A DNA stretch of 64,000 nt, from NCBI GenBank assembly GCA_964558395.1, contig CAZLDS010000004.1, positions 22,711 through 86,710 on the forward strand, given 5' to 3'. The translations under genes and the position numbers were made by a program. Each line of letters opens with the position of its first letter. The stretch's first letter is position 1. This DNA comes from CSP1-5 sp964558395 (GTDB lineage: Bacteria > Methylomirabilota > Methylomirabilia > Methylomirabilales > CSP1-5). A model generated the notes under the pieces. The model was not told the DNA's origin, made no database searches, and saw only the letters and a list, made by a program, of their open reading frames with translations. Shown piece by piece: positions 9,952 to 18,130 of this stretch.

Positions 9952-10911
9952 TCATCGAGCCGAAAAGCCCTCGGTGTCGTGACCCCTCGGCGTGGTCTGC
10001 ACGGCCAAGACCGGACACGGGGCCTTCCGGATCACCGCTGCCGCCACGCTCCCGAGGATGACGTGGGGGAGGCCGGTGCGGCCACGGGTGCCCATGACGA
10101 TCAGGCCAGCCTGTTCGGTTTCGGCCTGGGCCACGATGACTTCGGTTGGTGCCCCGACCACGACCTTCCAATGAGCGCGCAGTCCTGTTGCCTCCGCTTC
10201 TCGCTGTCTGCGCCCGAGTTCTTGTTCGACGGTCGGAAAGGAACGCTGCACCTCGGCTTCTGGCAAGGGCCCCGGATGCTCAGCGAGGGCCTCGGCTATT
10301 TCGGGGGGCGAAACCGCGTGCAGGAGAACCATGTCCGCCTCAAAGACACCCGCCAAGGTCAGCGCATACTGCCAGGCGCCCTCGGAGACGGCAGATAGGT
10401 CAGTCGCCCAGAGAATACGTTTGACGCCGGTGAGTGGCCGCGCCCCCTGCCCAAGGCGGAGCGTGAGGACGGGAACGGACACCGTGCGGAGCACCGCCTG
10501 GGCGACGCTGCCGAGCAAGAGATGCGCGAGACCTCTGCGCCCGTGGGTCGCCATGAGGATGAGATCCGCCTGACTCTCTGCGGCCGCCCATCCGATCCCC
10601 GGCGTCGGGTCGCTGACTTTCACATGAAACCGGACGGTCAGCGACGGCCGGAGTTGTGCCGGCACGACGGTTTCAAACCACGTGCGGAGCCGGTCACGCA
10701 CGTCATCCAAGACGTCCACCTGGGGCTTCCCCCGCTCCCGCCCGACCTCTTGGAGAAGCTCTAGCCCGGAAAAGGCATGGAACAGCACGAGATCTGAGTG
10801 TGCCCGTGTCGCCAGCCGTGCAGCGAGCTCACACGCGGCCCCGGCGGGCGGGGAAAAGTCGGTCGGGACGAGAATGCGGGCGATACGTGCTACGACACTC
10901 ACATCCGTCAC
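9952..10911 (-). CDS. tandem universal stress protein (two UspA domains)
   Basis: A 319-residue cytoplasmic protein made of two Usp domains. Each has the G-2x-G-9x-G(S/T) nucleotide-binding motif: MATHGRRGLAHLLLGS in the first half and MGTRGRTGLPHVILGS in the second, so both halves should bind ATP. The start is GTG 10911, one base after the stop codon of the upstream paralogue, indicating translational coupling. It ends 16 bases before the CLC gene start region. Role by family: stress survival and nucleotide sensing; the specific partner is unknown. Confidence 0.9.
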   Translation of the reverse strand: MTDVSVVARIARILVPTDFSPPAGAACELAARLATRAHSDLVLFHAFSGLELLQEVGRERGKPQVDVLDDVRDRLRTWFETVVPAQLRPSLTVRFHVKVSDPTPGIGWAAAESQADLILMATHGRRGLAHLLLGSVAQAVLRTVSVPVLTLRLGQGARPLTGVKRILWATDLSAVSEGAWQYALTLAGVFEADMVLLHAVSPPEIAEALAEHPGPLPEAEVQRSFPTVEQELGRRQREAEATGLRAHWKVVVGAPTEVIVAQAETEQAGLIVMGTRGRTGLPHVILGSVAAAVIRKAPCPVLAVQTTPRGHDTEGFSAR

Positions 10912-11868
10912 CTACGCGGCGATGCCATCGGTGCCTCGTTCCTTCGTTTGGCCATCTCGGCTGACCTTCACTGCCAGGACCGGACAGGGTGCCTTCCGGA
11001 TTACCCCCGCCGCCACGCTTCCGAGGATGGCGTGCGAGAGGCCGGTTCGGCCATGCGTACCCATGATGATCAGATCGGCTTGCTCTGCCCGGGCATACCC
11101 CACGATGGCCTCGGTTGGAATTCCCACCACGACCTTCCGGCGGGCGCGCAATCGCAGGGCTTCGAGCGCCTGTTGTCGCCGCTCAAGTTCCTCCTCTATC
11201 CGTATGAAGTAATGCTCTACCCAGTGGACCGGCCGGGAGAGTGGATGATCAGCGACGGCGGCCACCTCGGTGGGTTGCACGGCGTGGAGCAGTACCACTT
11301 CGGCGCCAAAGACGCCCGCGAGAGTGACGGCGTACTGCCAGGCCCCCTCGGACACGGGGGACAGATCGGTCGCCCACAGAATCCGCCGGATCGCCGCGAG
11401 GTGGTGCTCCCCTTGCCCGAGCCGGAGCGCCAGGACGGGAACCGAAACAGTCCGGAGCACCGCCTCGGTGACGCTGCCCAGTAAGAGATGCGAGAGGCCG
11501 GTCCGCCCCCGGGTCGCCATCAGAACGAGGTCTGCCCCAGTGCGTCTCACCGCCCGCGCGATCCCCGGGATCGGTTCGCCAACCTTCACCCGGAAATCGA
11601 CCGGCAGGAACCCGTGCAGTTCTGAGGGCACCCCAGCTTCGAACCACGTCTGCACCTGGGTCCGGGCGGCATTCAGGAACTCTACCTGCGTTCTCTTCCC
11701 CGGGCGCCGAACCTCGTGGAACAGCTCTGCCCTCGGGATGGCGTGGAAAATGACAAGGCCAGCCTTGAGGAAATTTGCCAACCGCGCGGCGAGGTGGCAC
11801 GCAATCTGCGACGCGAGGGAATAGTCGGTGGGCAGAAGAATTCGGGTGATCTTCACTGTGGGATCCAT
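10912..11868 (-). CDS. tandem universal stress protein (two UspA domains), paralogue
   Basis: A 318-residue double Usp protein, closely similar in plan to its downstream neighbour, with ATP motifs MATRGRTGLSHLLLGS and MGTHGRTGLSHAILGS. The start is ATG 11868 behind GGGGAGCAGG; an 11-codon longer reading lacks a site. The two genes abut and must be co-transcribed. They look like a local gene duplication, since both the order of motifs and the linker phrases (ILWATDLS, VSEGAWQYA) are shared. Confidence 0.9.
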   Translation of the reverse strand: MDPTVKITRILLPTDYSLASQIACHLAARLANFLKAGLVIFHAIPRAELFHEVRRPGKRTQVEFLNAARTQVQTWFEAGVPSELHGFLPVDFRVKVGEPIPGIARAVRRTGADLVLMATRGRTGLSHLLLGSVTEAVLRTVSVPVLALRLGQGEHHLAAIRRILWATDLSPVSEGAWQYAVTLAGVFGAEVVLLHAVQPTEVAAVADHPLSRPVHWVEHYFIRIEEELERRQQALEALRLRARRKVVVGIPTEAIVGYARAEQADLIIMGTHGRTGLSHAILGSVAAGVIRKAPCPVLAVKVSRDGQTKERGTDGIAA

Positions 11869-11889
11869 ACCTGCTCCCCTGCGCGGCCC

Positions 11890-11935
11890 CGAAAAGCACA
11901 ACGCCCTCCCAGGCGATATTCCGCCCGGGAAGGCG
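11890..11935 (-). terminator. probable intrinsic terminator after hpt
   Basis: A 14-bp stem with two G-U pairs (11902-11915 with 11922-11935) and a 6-base loop, followed on the minus strand by TTGTGCTTTT. It separates hpt from the Usp operon. The rest of 11936-12119 shows nothing I can identify. Confidence 0.6.
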
Positions 11936-12119
11936 CCAGAACGTTTGGTGCACCCACAATGATACCAGACGTGGGCGATGACTGTATCTCTACCCCGGCT
12001 TCATGGACTCCTCCCTCAGCTTACGAAACAAATATCGCGCCCTGTCAAATGGGTGTCAAGCCTCGGGGATTTCATCGTGGGTGAAGGCATATCGACATCA
12101 GGTGGAGGGCTCGTCGCAA

Positions 12120-12671
12120 TTACTCACGGTTCAGCCGATCGAAGGCCTCTTTGGTGAGGGTCGCAACAAAGGGAAGGTTCCTGTACATCTGGCGGAAGTC
12201 GAGGCCGTACCCGATCACGAACTTGTCCGGGATCTCAAAGCCTCGATAGGCGATAGGCAAATCCACGATGCGACGGGCCGGTTTATCCAGCAAGACACAG
12301 ACCTTGAGGCTTGCGGGGGCCCGGGGCTCCAGATTACGCAACAGGTAACTGAGGGTGAGGCCGGTATCGATGATATCCTCGATAACGAGGACCTCTCGGC
12401 CGGCGATGGTCTCTTCGAGATCTTTGAGAATCTTGACGACCCCGGACGGTCGTGCCCCGGGGCCGTAACTCGACACGGCCATGAGATCAATGGTCAGGGG
12501 CATGGAGATGGCCCGGCACAGATCGGCGAGGAAGATGAATCCACCTTTGAGAACGCTGACGAGGACCAGGTCCTGTCCGGCATAGTCGCGCGAGATCTGC
12601 TCGCCGAGCTCTCGAACCTTGGCCTGCAGCTGTGCCTCGGGGACCAAGACCTCGGCGATATCGCCGGCCAT
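12120..12671 (-). CDS. hpt: hypoxanthine phosphoribosyltransferase
   Basis: A purine salvage enzyme that joins hypoxanthine or guanine to PRPP. The PRPP loop reads VLVIEDIIDTGLTL, the flexible loop region contains SSYG and the early loop is SVLKGG. With the ATG at 12671 (GAGGG four bases upstream) the product is 183 residues, the usual length for bacterial Hpt. A 16-codon extension to ATG 12719 is possible but has no ribosome site. It lies on the same strand as the nuclease-like gene and the pyrE-like gene, making a phosphoribosyltransferase neighbourhood. Confidence 0.93.
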   Translation of the reverse strand: MAGDIAEVLVPEAQLQAKVRELGEQISRDYAGQDLVLVSVLKGGFIFLADLCRAISMPLTIDLMAVSSYGPGARPSGVVKILKDLEETIAGREVLVIEDIIDTGLTLSYLLRNLEPRAPASLKVCVLLDKPARRIVDLPIAYRGFEIPDKFVIGYGLDFRQMYRNLPFVATLTKEAFDRLNRE

Positions 12672-12904
12672 CCAGCCCTCGACTCGATGCACTTTCCCCC
12701 TTGACAGATCAGCAGCCATGATACATACTGTTAACGAGTCCCGAGAGGTCAGTCCGATCTTGATACCGGGTCACGCGATCCGGGGGGACCGGGGGCTCCC
12801 GTAGAAAGATTGACCAGCCGCCCTGATTACGCCGAGGGGCGCAGGGATAGCTGGTCGCGGGAACCGGTTGCCGGAAAAAAGAGATCGGGAGGGTCACTCG
12901 GGAC

Positions 12905-13468
12905 TCAATTTTTTTGGACAATCCCGAATCTCGCAAGGAGCTTTCGATAATCCCGCCCATAGAAGACCTTCAGATTCACCGTCGGATACAATTCCCGCAG
13001 CCTTCGGATCTTGCGATTCTTCTTGGTCACCAGGTCCTGTTTGAGGGTGGTCAGTTCGATGAAGAGGTCGAATTGGGGGAGATAGAAATCGGGGGTAAAG
13101 CTCTCGGTCACTTCTCCACCGCCGTCCCACTCCAGCGGGAAGTTCTGCGGCTCGTACTGCCACTCGATCTGGTAAAAGTCCAGGATGCGGGCAAACTCCT
13201 CTTCGCTCGCGTTGGCAAACGGAGCGCGGGGTTCGCCGGTCTGCACCTCGAGGCCCGGAGTCTCTTCGGCCTCGTGGAGAATCGCGTGAAAGCGATCGAG
13301 AAGTGACAGGGGAATCTCGAGCCGCTCGTCACCCGGGATCCACTCCCCCTCAGGGGTCTCCCGAAACAACTGAATGTCCACCCCACTATCGGTGAGGAAG
13401 ATATGGATCTCTTCGCCGGGATTCCGCTCTAACCGCTCAATCAGTTCCCTGCGACCCTCCGTCTGCAT
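12905..13468 (-). CDS. PD-(D/E)XK nuclease-like hypothetical protein
   Basis: A 187-residue soluble protein. Residues about 95-180 resemble the PD-(D/E)XK core: FTPDFYLPQFDLFIELTTLK, with the Asp of PDF, the Glu of IEL and downstream lysines, then basic helices (KKNRKIRRLRELYP) and a final strand LKVFYG. The spacing from Glu to Lys is longer than the classic ExK, so activity is uncertain. The N-terminal 90 residues are acidic and unrecognised. It sits three bases after the pyrE-like gene and upstream of hpt, so it is probably co-transcribed with nucleotide salvage genes. Confidence 0.7.
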   Translation of the reverse strand: MQTEGRRELIERLERNPGEEIHIFLTDSGVDIQLFRETPEGEWIPGDERLEIPLSLLDRFHAILHEAEETPGLEVQTGEPRAPFANASEEEFARILDFYQIEWQYEPQNFPLEWDGGGEVTESFTPDFYLPQFDLFIELTTLKQDLVTKKNRKIRRLRELYPTVNLKVFYGRDYRKLLARFGIVQKN

Positions 13469-13471
13469 CCC

Positions 13472-14128
13472 CTAAGCACCCGTCCGACGTGCCCCTCGAC
13501 CCCGCCGGGCCTGCGCACCGACGAGCGCACCGACCTCGGTGTTGAGAGGAATCCCCTTCTTGCATAGGGGACACTCTGCGCGGAGATACGTGTGGTAGTC
13601 CCGGGTCACTAGCGCGAAGAAGGGGGCCCGAAACTTTACGCGGGGGTTTCGGTTCCAGAGACTTCCAATACCGACGACGCGACCACGACGCCCTTCCACC
13701 AGCTGGATGAGGGAGTGGATCGTGGACCCGGTGGTCACGATATCCTCGACAATCAACGCGCTGCATCCGCGGTACATGAAGGGAGAAAACTCTCGGGGAA
13801 GCGTCACTTCTGTCCTCCCTTCCTTGCCCTTCCCCTTGACGGCATATAGCAACTTGGGGCGCGAGGGATGCGCCTTGGCCACACAGTAGCCCAGGATGGT
13901 GGCACCGATCCCAGAGGTCAGCACCACATCCACGGGTGACGCGGCAAAGTGCTGCGCGATGATGTCTCCCAGTCCCTCGGTAAACGACGGCTCCGTGGTC
14001 ACCAGCCTCTTTTCCACGTACTCGCGCGCATGCCGACCCGAGGAGATGACGAAATGATCGTTCGTCAGGTACGCCCCGGTCCGCATGATCAGCCCGCGAT
14101 TAATCCGCTCGAGAACATCCGCCTCCAT
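13472..14128 (-). CDS. pyrE: orotate phosphoribosyltransferase-like protein
   Basis: A 218-residue type I phosphoribosyltransferase. The PRPP-binding loop is ALIVEDIVTTGSTIHS, and the GAYLTNDHFVISSGRHA segment is the OPRT-like hood. It probably makes OMP from orotate and PRPP, though such paralogues exist with other bases. It has a C-terminal extension with CPLCKKG, a CxxC that may bind zinc, and an Arg/Ala-rich tail, neither typical of PyrE. The start is ATG 14128 (GGAGG eight bases before). No other pyr genes are nearby, so the pathway role is less certain than the fold. Confidence 0.75.
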   Translation of the reverse strand: MEADVLERINRGLIMRTGAYLTNDHFVISSGRHAREYVEKRLVTTEPSFTEGLGDIIAQHFAASPVDVVLTSGIGATILGYCVAKAHPSRPKLLYAVKGKGKEGRTEVTLPREFSPFMYRGCSALIVEDIVTTGSTIHSLIQLVEGRRGRVVGIGSLWNRNPRVKFRAPFFALVTRDYHTYLRAECPLCKKGIPLNTEVGALVGAQARRGRGARRTGA

Positions 14129-14177
14129 CCGCTTGTCCTCCGTCACGCCCACCGTCCCCTCGCTTATGCCCGAAAAT

Positions 14178-15152
14178 TCACAAATCCATCGGATCAATGA
14201 AAACGAACCGGTCTTTCGGCACTCTTTCTTGCCCCGGGGTACGAATATAGAGTGTCAGTCCGATGCGCACGGCGTCTGGAGGAATGATGGCGCTCAACGG
14301 GTCCCCCGGAACATACGGGAGGAGCAGGGTTCCGCCCGACGCAGTGATCATGGCCTGGGCCGCCCGCAGTCCCTCCACAAGCGTGTCCGGATCCCGCCAA
14401 CCCAGCGGATAGAGGAAGAAGGGACGAACCGGCCTCTCGGCGTGACGGTCCCGAACGCGTAGCCGCATCACCTGGGAGTAATCCCACAGGCCAAAACAGG
14501 CCGTCCACCTCCCGTGCACCCGGCGGCAGTACACGCCCTGCCAGCCCAGGGGGGGCAGCCGATCAAGCGTCCTGTCAAGGGTCGCCGGATCCCAGGGCGG
14601 CGTAAAATCGTGCAGGCGGTAGGTTGTATCCAGCAACGAAGCCATCTCGCCGTCTCTCTCGGTGATCCGCTCAAACCCGCCGGACCCTCCCCTATCCAAC
14701 CCGGAGATGAGAGCCATCGCGCACTGCCTGAGCGGAACATTCCCGCGTCCTTCCACAAAGGATTCTGATGGCGTGTTCCCCTCGATTACCCAGGAATAGC
14801 CGCCAACGATGCCCGGCTCAAGAACCGTATCCCGTAGGACATTCGCAATCCGACGCGCGACGCCACGCCGCTGGTGGGTGGGCCTGACGCGCAGATCATA
14901 GAAGTACGCCCACCGATCTCTGACCCCATTTACCTGCAGGCTTTTAAGGGTCACACCCCCGACGCCGATAATCGTCCCTGCCTCTTCGGCCACACAGAGG
15001 CGAAAGCTGTCGTACACACGGGAACGGGCAAAAAAATCGGGAGAGCGGTCAAAGACGAGCGGGATCGCTCCCCCCATGACGCACTGACGGTCCAGGTCGA
15101 TGAGGGCGTCATTGTCTTCTTGTCGGGCATCCCGGACAACAATCTCGGAAGC
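14178..15152 (-). CDS. GNAT-family N-acetyltransferase
   Basis: About 324 residues. The N-terminal half is a GNAT domain whose acetyl-CoA loop reads RVRPTHQRRGVARRI; the C-terminal 150 residues (rich in Trp, Arg and Pro, with LGWRDPDTLVEGLRAA) look like a second, degenerate GNAT lobe. The substrate is unknown. The start is uncertain: TTG 15152 begins the conserved region (EIVVRDARQED), while ATG 15227 would add 25 low-complexity residues with no ribosome site. It is followed 49 bases later by the pyrE-like gene. Confidence 0.75.
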   Translation of the reverse strand, partial: ASEIVVRDARQEDNDALIDLDRQCVMGGAIPLVFDRSPDFFARSRVYDSFRLCVAEEAGTIIGVGGVTLKSLQVNGVRDRWAYFYDLRVRPTHQRRGVARRIANVLRDTVLEPGIVGGYSWVIEGNTPSESFVEGRGNVPLRQCAMALISGLDRGGSGGFERITERDGEMASLLDTTYRLHDFTPPWDPATLDRTLDRLPPLGWQGVYCRRVHGRWTACFGLWDYSQVMRLRVRDRHAERPVRPFFLYPLGWRDPDTLVEGLRAAQAMITASGGTLLLPYVPGDPLSAIIPPDAVRIGLTLYIRTPGQERVPKDRFVFIDPMDL

Positions 15153-15243
15153 CAATGAATCTCTTGACTCGCCTCCTCTTCGGGAGGATTCCCTGCACGA
15201 AGAACCTCCACAGCCTTTTCTTATCATAGGATAGAAGCACGGG

Positions 15244-16413
15244 TCAAGGTTTTGCGCCCTGCGGGGTCCTCCCCAGCGAGAAACCGATGAGTATAACGCC
15301 CACCAACGGTAAGACCCCCGTGATCCCGAACATCCCCTGATACCCGATCCACTCCGCCACGAACCCCATGGTCATGGGACCGAGGCAGGTCCCGAGGACC
15401 ACGGCGCCACTGAAGAGGCCGAGCACACGCCCCCGACGCCCGGGTTCCACATGATCCACGAGCAGGGCAGCCAGCGTGGGATAGAGCACCCCGTGGGCGC
15501 TACCGGTGAGCCCTCCGATCCAGAACAGAGCCCGGCGCGGCCCCGGCCAGAGCAGGAGGAAGGTCCCGAGGGAAAAAAGGAGCAGGGTCGGAATCACCAT
15601 CTGCCAGCGCCCCCAGACATCCGCCAAACGCACGCCGAGTAGCCGGACTATAATGGCGGCAGCGGCATACGCGAGATAGAAGCCCCCCACCCTGGCGACC
15701 CCCTCTACCCCCTTCGCGAACGGCGGGAAGAAGGCATACAAGGTTCCGAAACAGACCCCAAAGATGACTGAGATCAGCAGGGGAAGAAAGACGATGGATC
15801 GCGCGATTCCTCCCCCTGTATCGGCGGCGACCGGCACGACCTCCGGAGGGTTTAAAAGCCCGACGACCAGGAGACCACCCAGCGAGAAGCTTGCGGCGAA
15901 GAGGAAAAAGGCCTCGTACCCGTAGGCCTGGATCACCAGCTCGCCCACGGCGGGCGCCAGACCCATCGTCAGGAGACCAGAGATCCCGAAGACGCCAACC
16001 GTTTCGGCTCGATGTCTGGGAGGGGCGATCTCGGCAATCAGCGTCAGATTGGCCACGAAAAAAGCGGAGTAGCCGAAACCCTGGAGAAAGCGAAGCACGG
16101 AAAAGAGCGGGCTAAGCTCGGTCAGGAAGGCGAAGGGCGCCGAGGCAACCAGACACATCGCGCCGCCCAGCACTTGAAAGAACTTGATCCCGACCCGTTC
16201 AAGCCACCTCCCGACCACCGGCAGGAAGATGAACGCGGCAAGACTGTAGACACCCATGATCCAGCCGATACGGGCTTCTGAACCACCCAGATCCGCGATG
16301 TACAGGGGGAGGAGATTGAACGAGCTAATATTGAAGAAAAAGAGGAAATTGGCTGCCGTGGCCTGCCAGAATTCTGGACGCGAGATGCCGGGAGAGAGCT
16401 GAAGTAGCCTCAC
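15244..16413 (-). CDS. MFS transporter
   Basis: A 389-residue major facilitator with about 12 hydrophobic segments. The loop between helices 2 and 3 reads GRWLERVGIKFFQ, a loose version of the MFS motif, and the second-half equivalent is GRRGRVLGLFSG. The family moves small molecules across the inner membrane by proton coupling or facilitated diffusion; drug or metabolite efflux is most common for this length. Substrate unknown. It is 19 bases downstream of the zinc-ribbon receiver gene and so is likely in the thrB operon. Confidence 0.87.
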   Translation of the reverse strand: MRLLQLSPGISRPEFWQATAANFLFFFNISSFNLLPLYIADLGGSEARIGWIMGVYSLAAFIFLPVVGRWLERVGIKFFQVLGGAMCLVASAPFAFLTELSPLFSVLRFLQGFGYSAFFVANLTLIAEIAPPRHRAETVGVFGISGLLTMGLAPAVGELVIQAYGYEAFFLFAASFSLGGLLVVGLLNPPEVVPVAADTGGGIARSIVFLPLLISVIFGVCFGTLYAFFPPFAKGVEGVARVGGFYLAYAAAAIIVRLLGVRLADVWGRWQMVIPTLLLFSLGTFLLLWPGPRRALFWIGGLTGSAHGVLYPTLAALLVDHVEPGRRGRVLGLFSGAVVLGTCLGPMTMGFVAEWIGYQGMFGITGVLPLVGVILIGFSLGRTPQGAKP

Positions 16414-16432
16414 AGGTCCCTCGCGTTGGGGA

Positions 16433-17023
16433 TCATGCAGACCTCGGCGACATCAACAGGCGAGGGATGAGCTCCTTGATTCGGCGGGCGATCAGAGGCG
16501 GAGCGGCGTCTTTCCCCTTGTTCAGATACAGCGCGGGTGCAGTCACCTCGGTCAGCCGACGCAGAGACTCGTCCGCTCGAACCGCCGAGACAAAAAGAAT
16601 CGGAACCGGGGTGGGAAGATCGAATCCCTTTTCCAGCGCGCGGAGCGCCAGGGCAGCGACAGACCCATCCATCGGTTTCATCAAGATATCCAAGATGACC
16701 AACGAAACTTGGCGATGATCCCGGAAGCGCCGGACGCACTCGGTCAGGAGCTGAGCCCCGCCCTCGCAGGTGATGACCTCTTTACCCACCCGCTCTCCAA
16801 TCAGGATGTCGCTCAGCAGGCTGCGAAAGAGTCGTTCATCATCCGCCAGAACGATACACTCGAGCGTTTTCTCCAAAATGATCCCGGCTCGCTCCTGCAA
16901 GGTGAAGCCACAGTAGGTGCATCGAAGCTCTACCTGCTCGCTATCTTCGACGCTGTAGGTGGTGGGGGCCTCCTCCCCGCAGCTCATACAGTAGGGCGAC
17001 TTGGATGGCGCAGTCGCGGTCAT
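16433..17023 (-). CDS. zinc-ribbon protein fused to CheY-like receiver
   Basis: A 196-residue protein. Cys12/Cys15 and Cys35/Cys38 (YCMSCG, RCTYCG) form a rubredoxin-like zinc ribbon; residues about 55-190 are a receiver with Asp61/Asp62, phosphorylation site Asp112 (VILDILMKP), Ser in FVSA and Lys in YLNKG all present. There is no DNA-binding output domain, so signalling is likely by protein contact through or around the ribbon. Its ATG overlaps the thrB stop codon by 4 bases (ATGA), so the two are translationally coupled. No kinase gene is adjacent. Confidence 0.85.
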   Translation of the reverse strand: MTATAPSKSPYCMSCGEEAPTTYSVEDSEQVELRCTYCGFTLQERAGIILEKTLECIVLADDERLFRSLLSDILIGERVGKEVITCEGGAQLLTECVRRFRDHRQVSLVILDILMKPMDGSVAALALRALEKGFDLPTPVPILFVSAVRADESLRRLTEVTAPALYLNKGKDAAPPLIARRIKELIPRLLMSPRSA

Positions 17024-17931
17024 AAGAGCTTTGCCCCCTCGTGTTCGACGGCGAGTACCTTGATCTGGGACTGCATGGCCCTTCTTGCCCAGACCTCCGC
17101 CATCTCTCCTCCGACTTTTTCGGCGTCCCGGTCAACCAGGGCGGCCACCGTGGACCCCGCGCCGCTGAGAAAGGCAGCGAGGGCTCCAGCCCGACGAGCC
17201 GCCGCGAGGACTTCTTCCATTCCCGGAATCAGCTTGGCCCGATACGGTTGGTGAAGCCGGTCCCGGGTCGCCTCATCCAGCAGGCTCAGATCCCCCGCGG
17301 CCATGGCTGCGACGAAGAGAGCCGATCGTCCGACGTTATGGACCGCGTCAGGAAGCGGGACCTGCGCCGGGAGAGCCCGCCGGGCCTCTACGGTCCCCAG
17401 CTCCATCGCCGGAATGACCGCGACCACCTTGATGACTTCCGGGATTGGAATCTTGACGTACCGGATGCCTGTATCTGACAGAGTCGTCGCGGTGAGTCCC
17501 CCCACCAGTGCGGGTGTCAGGTTATCCGGGTGGCCCTCCAGGGGGAGCGCGAGTCTCAGAACCTCGTCCGGAGAGAGGGACCGTCGACTAAGCGCAGCCG
17601 CAGCGATGACGCCGCCAAGGCACGAGGTGGCACTCGAGCCCAAGCCGCGCTTCAAAGGAATTTCATTTTTGAGGTGGACCTTGAGCCCGGGGGAACTAAC
17701 TCCGAGATAGCTAAAGGTAGCTCGAGCCGCACGCAACACTAAAGAACGGTCCCCCACCTTCCGGAGGCGCTCGGCTCCTTCACCCTCAACAGTGAACTCG
17801 ACGCCGCGAGAGGTTGCCTCGATCTCGATGGTGTTGTAGAGGCCGAGGGCCAAGCCCAAGACGTCGAACCCTGAGCCCAAATTGGCGCTCGATGCGGGGA
17901 CCCTGACCCGGACCCTTTGTCCTTCGCTCAT
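17020..17931 (-). CDS. thrB: homoserine kinase
   Basis: A 303-residue GHMP kinase that phosphorylates homoserine in threonine synthesis. The N-terminal motif is RVPASSANLGSGFDVLGLAL, the ATP-binding motif is PLKRGLGSSAT near residue 95, and the third GHMP motif FLSGAGSTVAAL lies near residue 255. The length is normal. It heads a run with the zinc-ribbon receiver and the MFS gene and overlaps the former by 4 bases. No other threonine genes are in the window. Confidence 0.94.
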   Translation of the reverse strand: MSEGQRVRVRVPASSANLGSGFDVLGLALGLYNTIEIEATSRGVEFTVEGEGAERLRKVGDRSLVLRAARATFSYLGVSSPGLKVHLKNEIPLKRGLGSSATSCLGGVIAAAALSRRSLSPDEVLRLALPLEGHPDNLTPALVGGLTATTLSDTGIRYVKIPIPEVIKVVAVIPAMELGTVEARRALPAQVPLPDAVHNVGRSALFVAAMAAGDLSLLDEATRDRLHQPYRAKLIPGMEEVLAAARRAGALAAFLSGAGSTVAALVDRDAEKVGGEMAEVWARRAMQSQIKVLAVEHEGAKLL

Positions 17932-17994
17932 GAAGGGGTTCTAACAGAATCATGCTGTAAAATCAATCGCCATGGGTGCCGGGATTTTCCGAGG

Positions 17995-18120
17995 TTAGCA
18001 GGTGACGAACTTGTATCCGATGCCGTGAACCGTGAGAATGAAGCGGGCCTTCTCGGGCTCATCCTCCAGTTTTTGTCGCAGTTTCTGGGCGACACTGCGA
18101 CGCGCTCGCCTGAATGACCG
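17995..18120 (-). pseudogene. remnant of an OmpR/PhoB-type response regulator C-terminus
   Basis: The frame ending at TAA 17995-17997 encodes a winged-helix tail: KLRQKLEDEPEKARFILTV followed by HGIGYKFVTC, the characteristic end of OmpR/PhoB proteins (recognition helix, wing strand and GxGYxF). It has no start codon or N-terminal part. The upstream 30 or so codons degenerate into the 3' end of the NtrC-type gene at 18131. It is a truncated fragment, probably left by a deletion or recombination. Confidence 0.75.
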
Positions 18121-18130
18121 GGTGCATAAC

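Noticed and set aside
12003..12704. 233-codon plus-strand frame
   Set aside because: Antisense to hpt, which has full PRPP-loop motifs.
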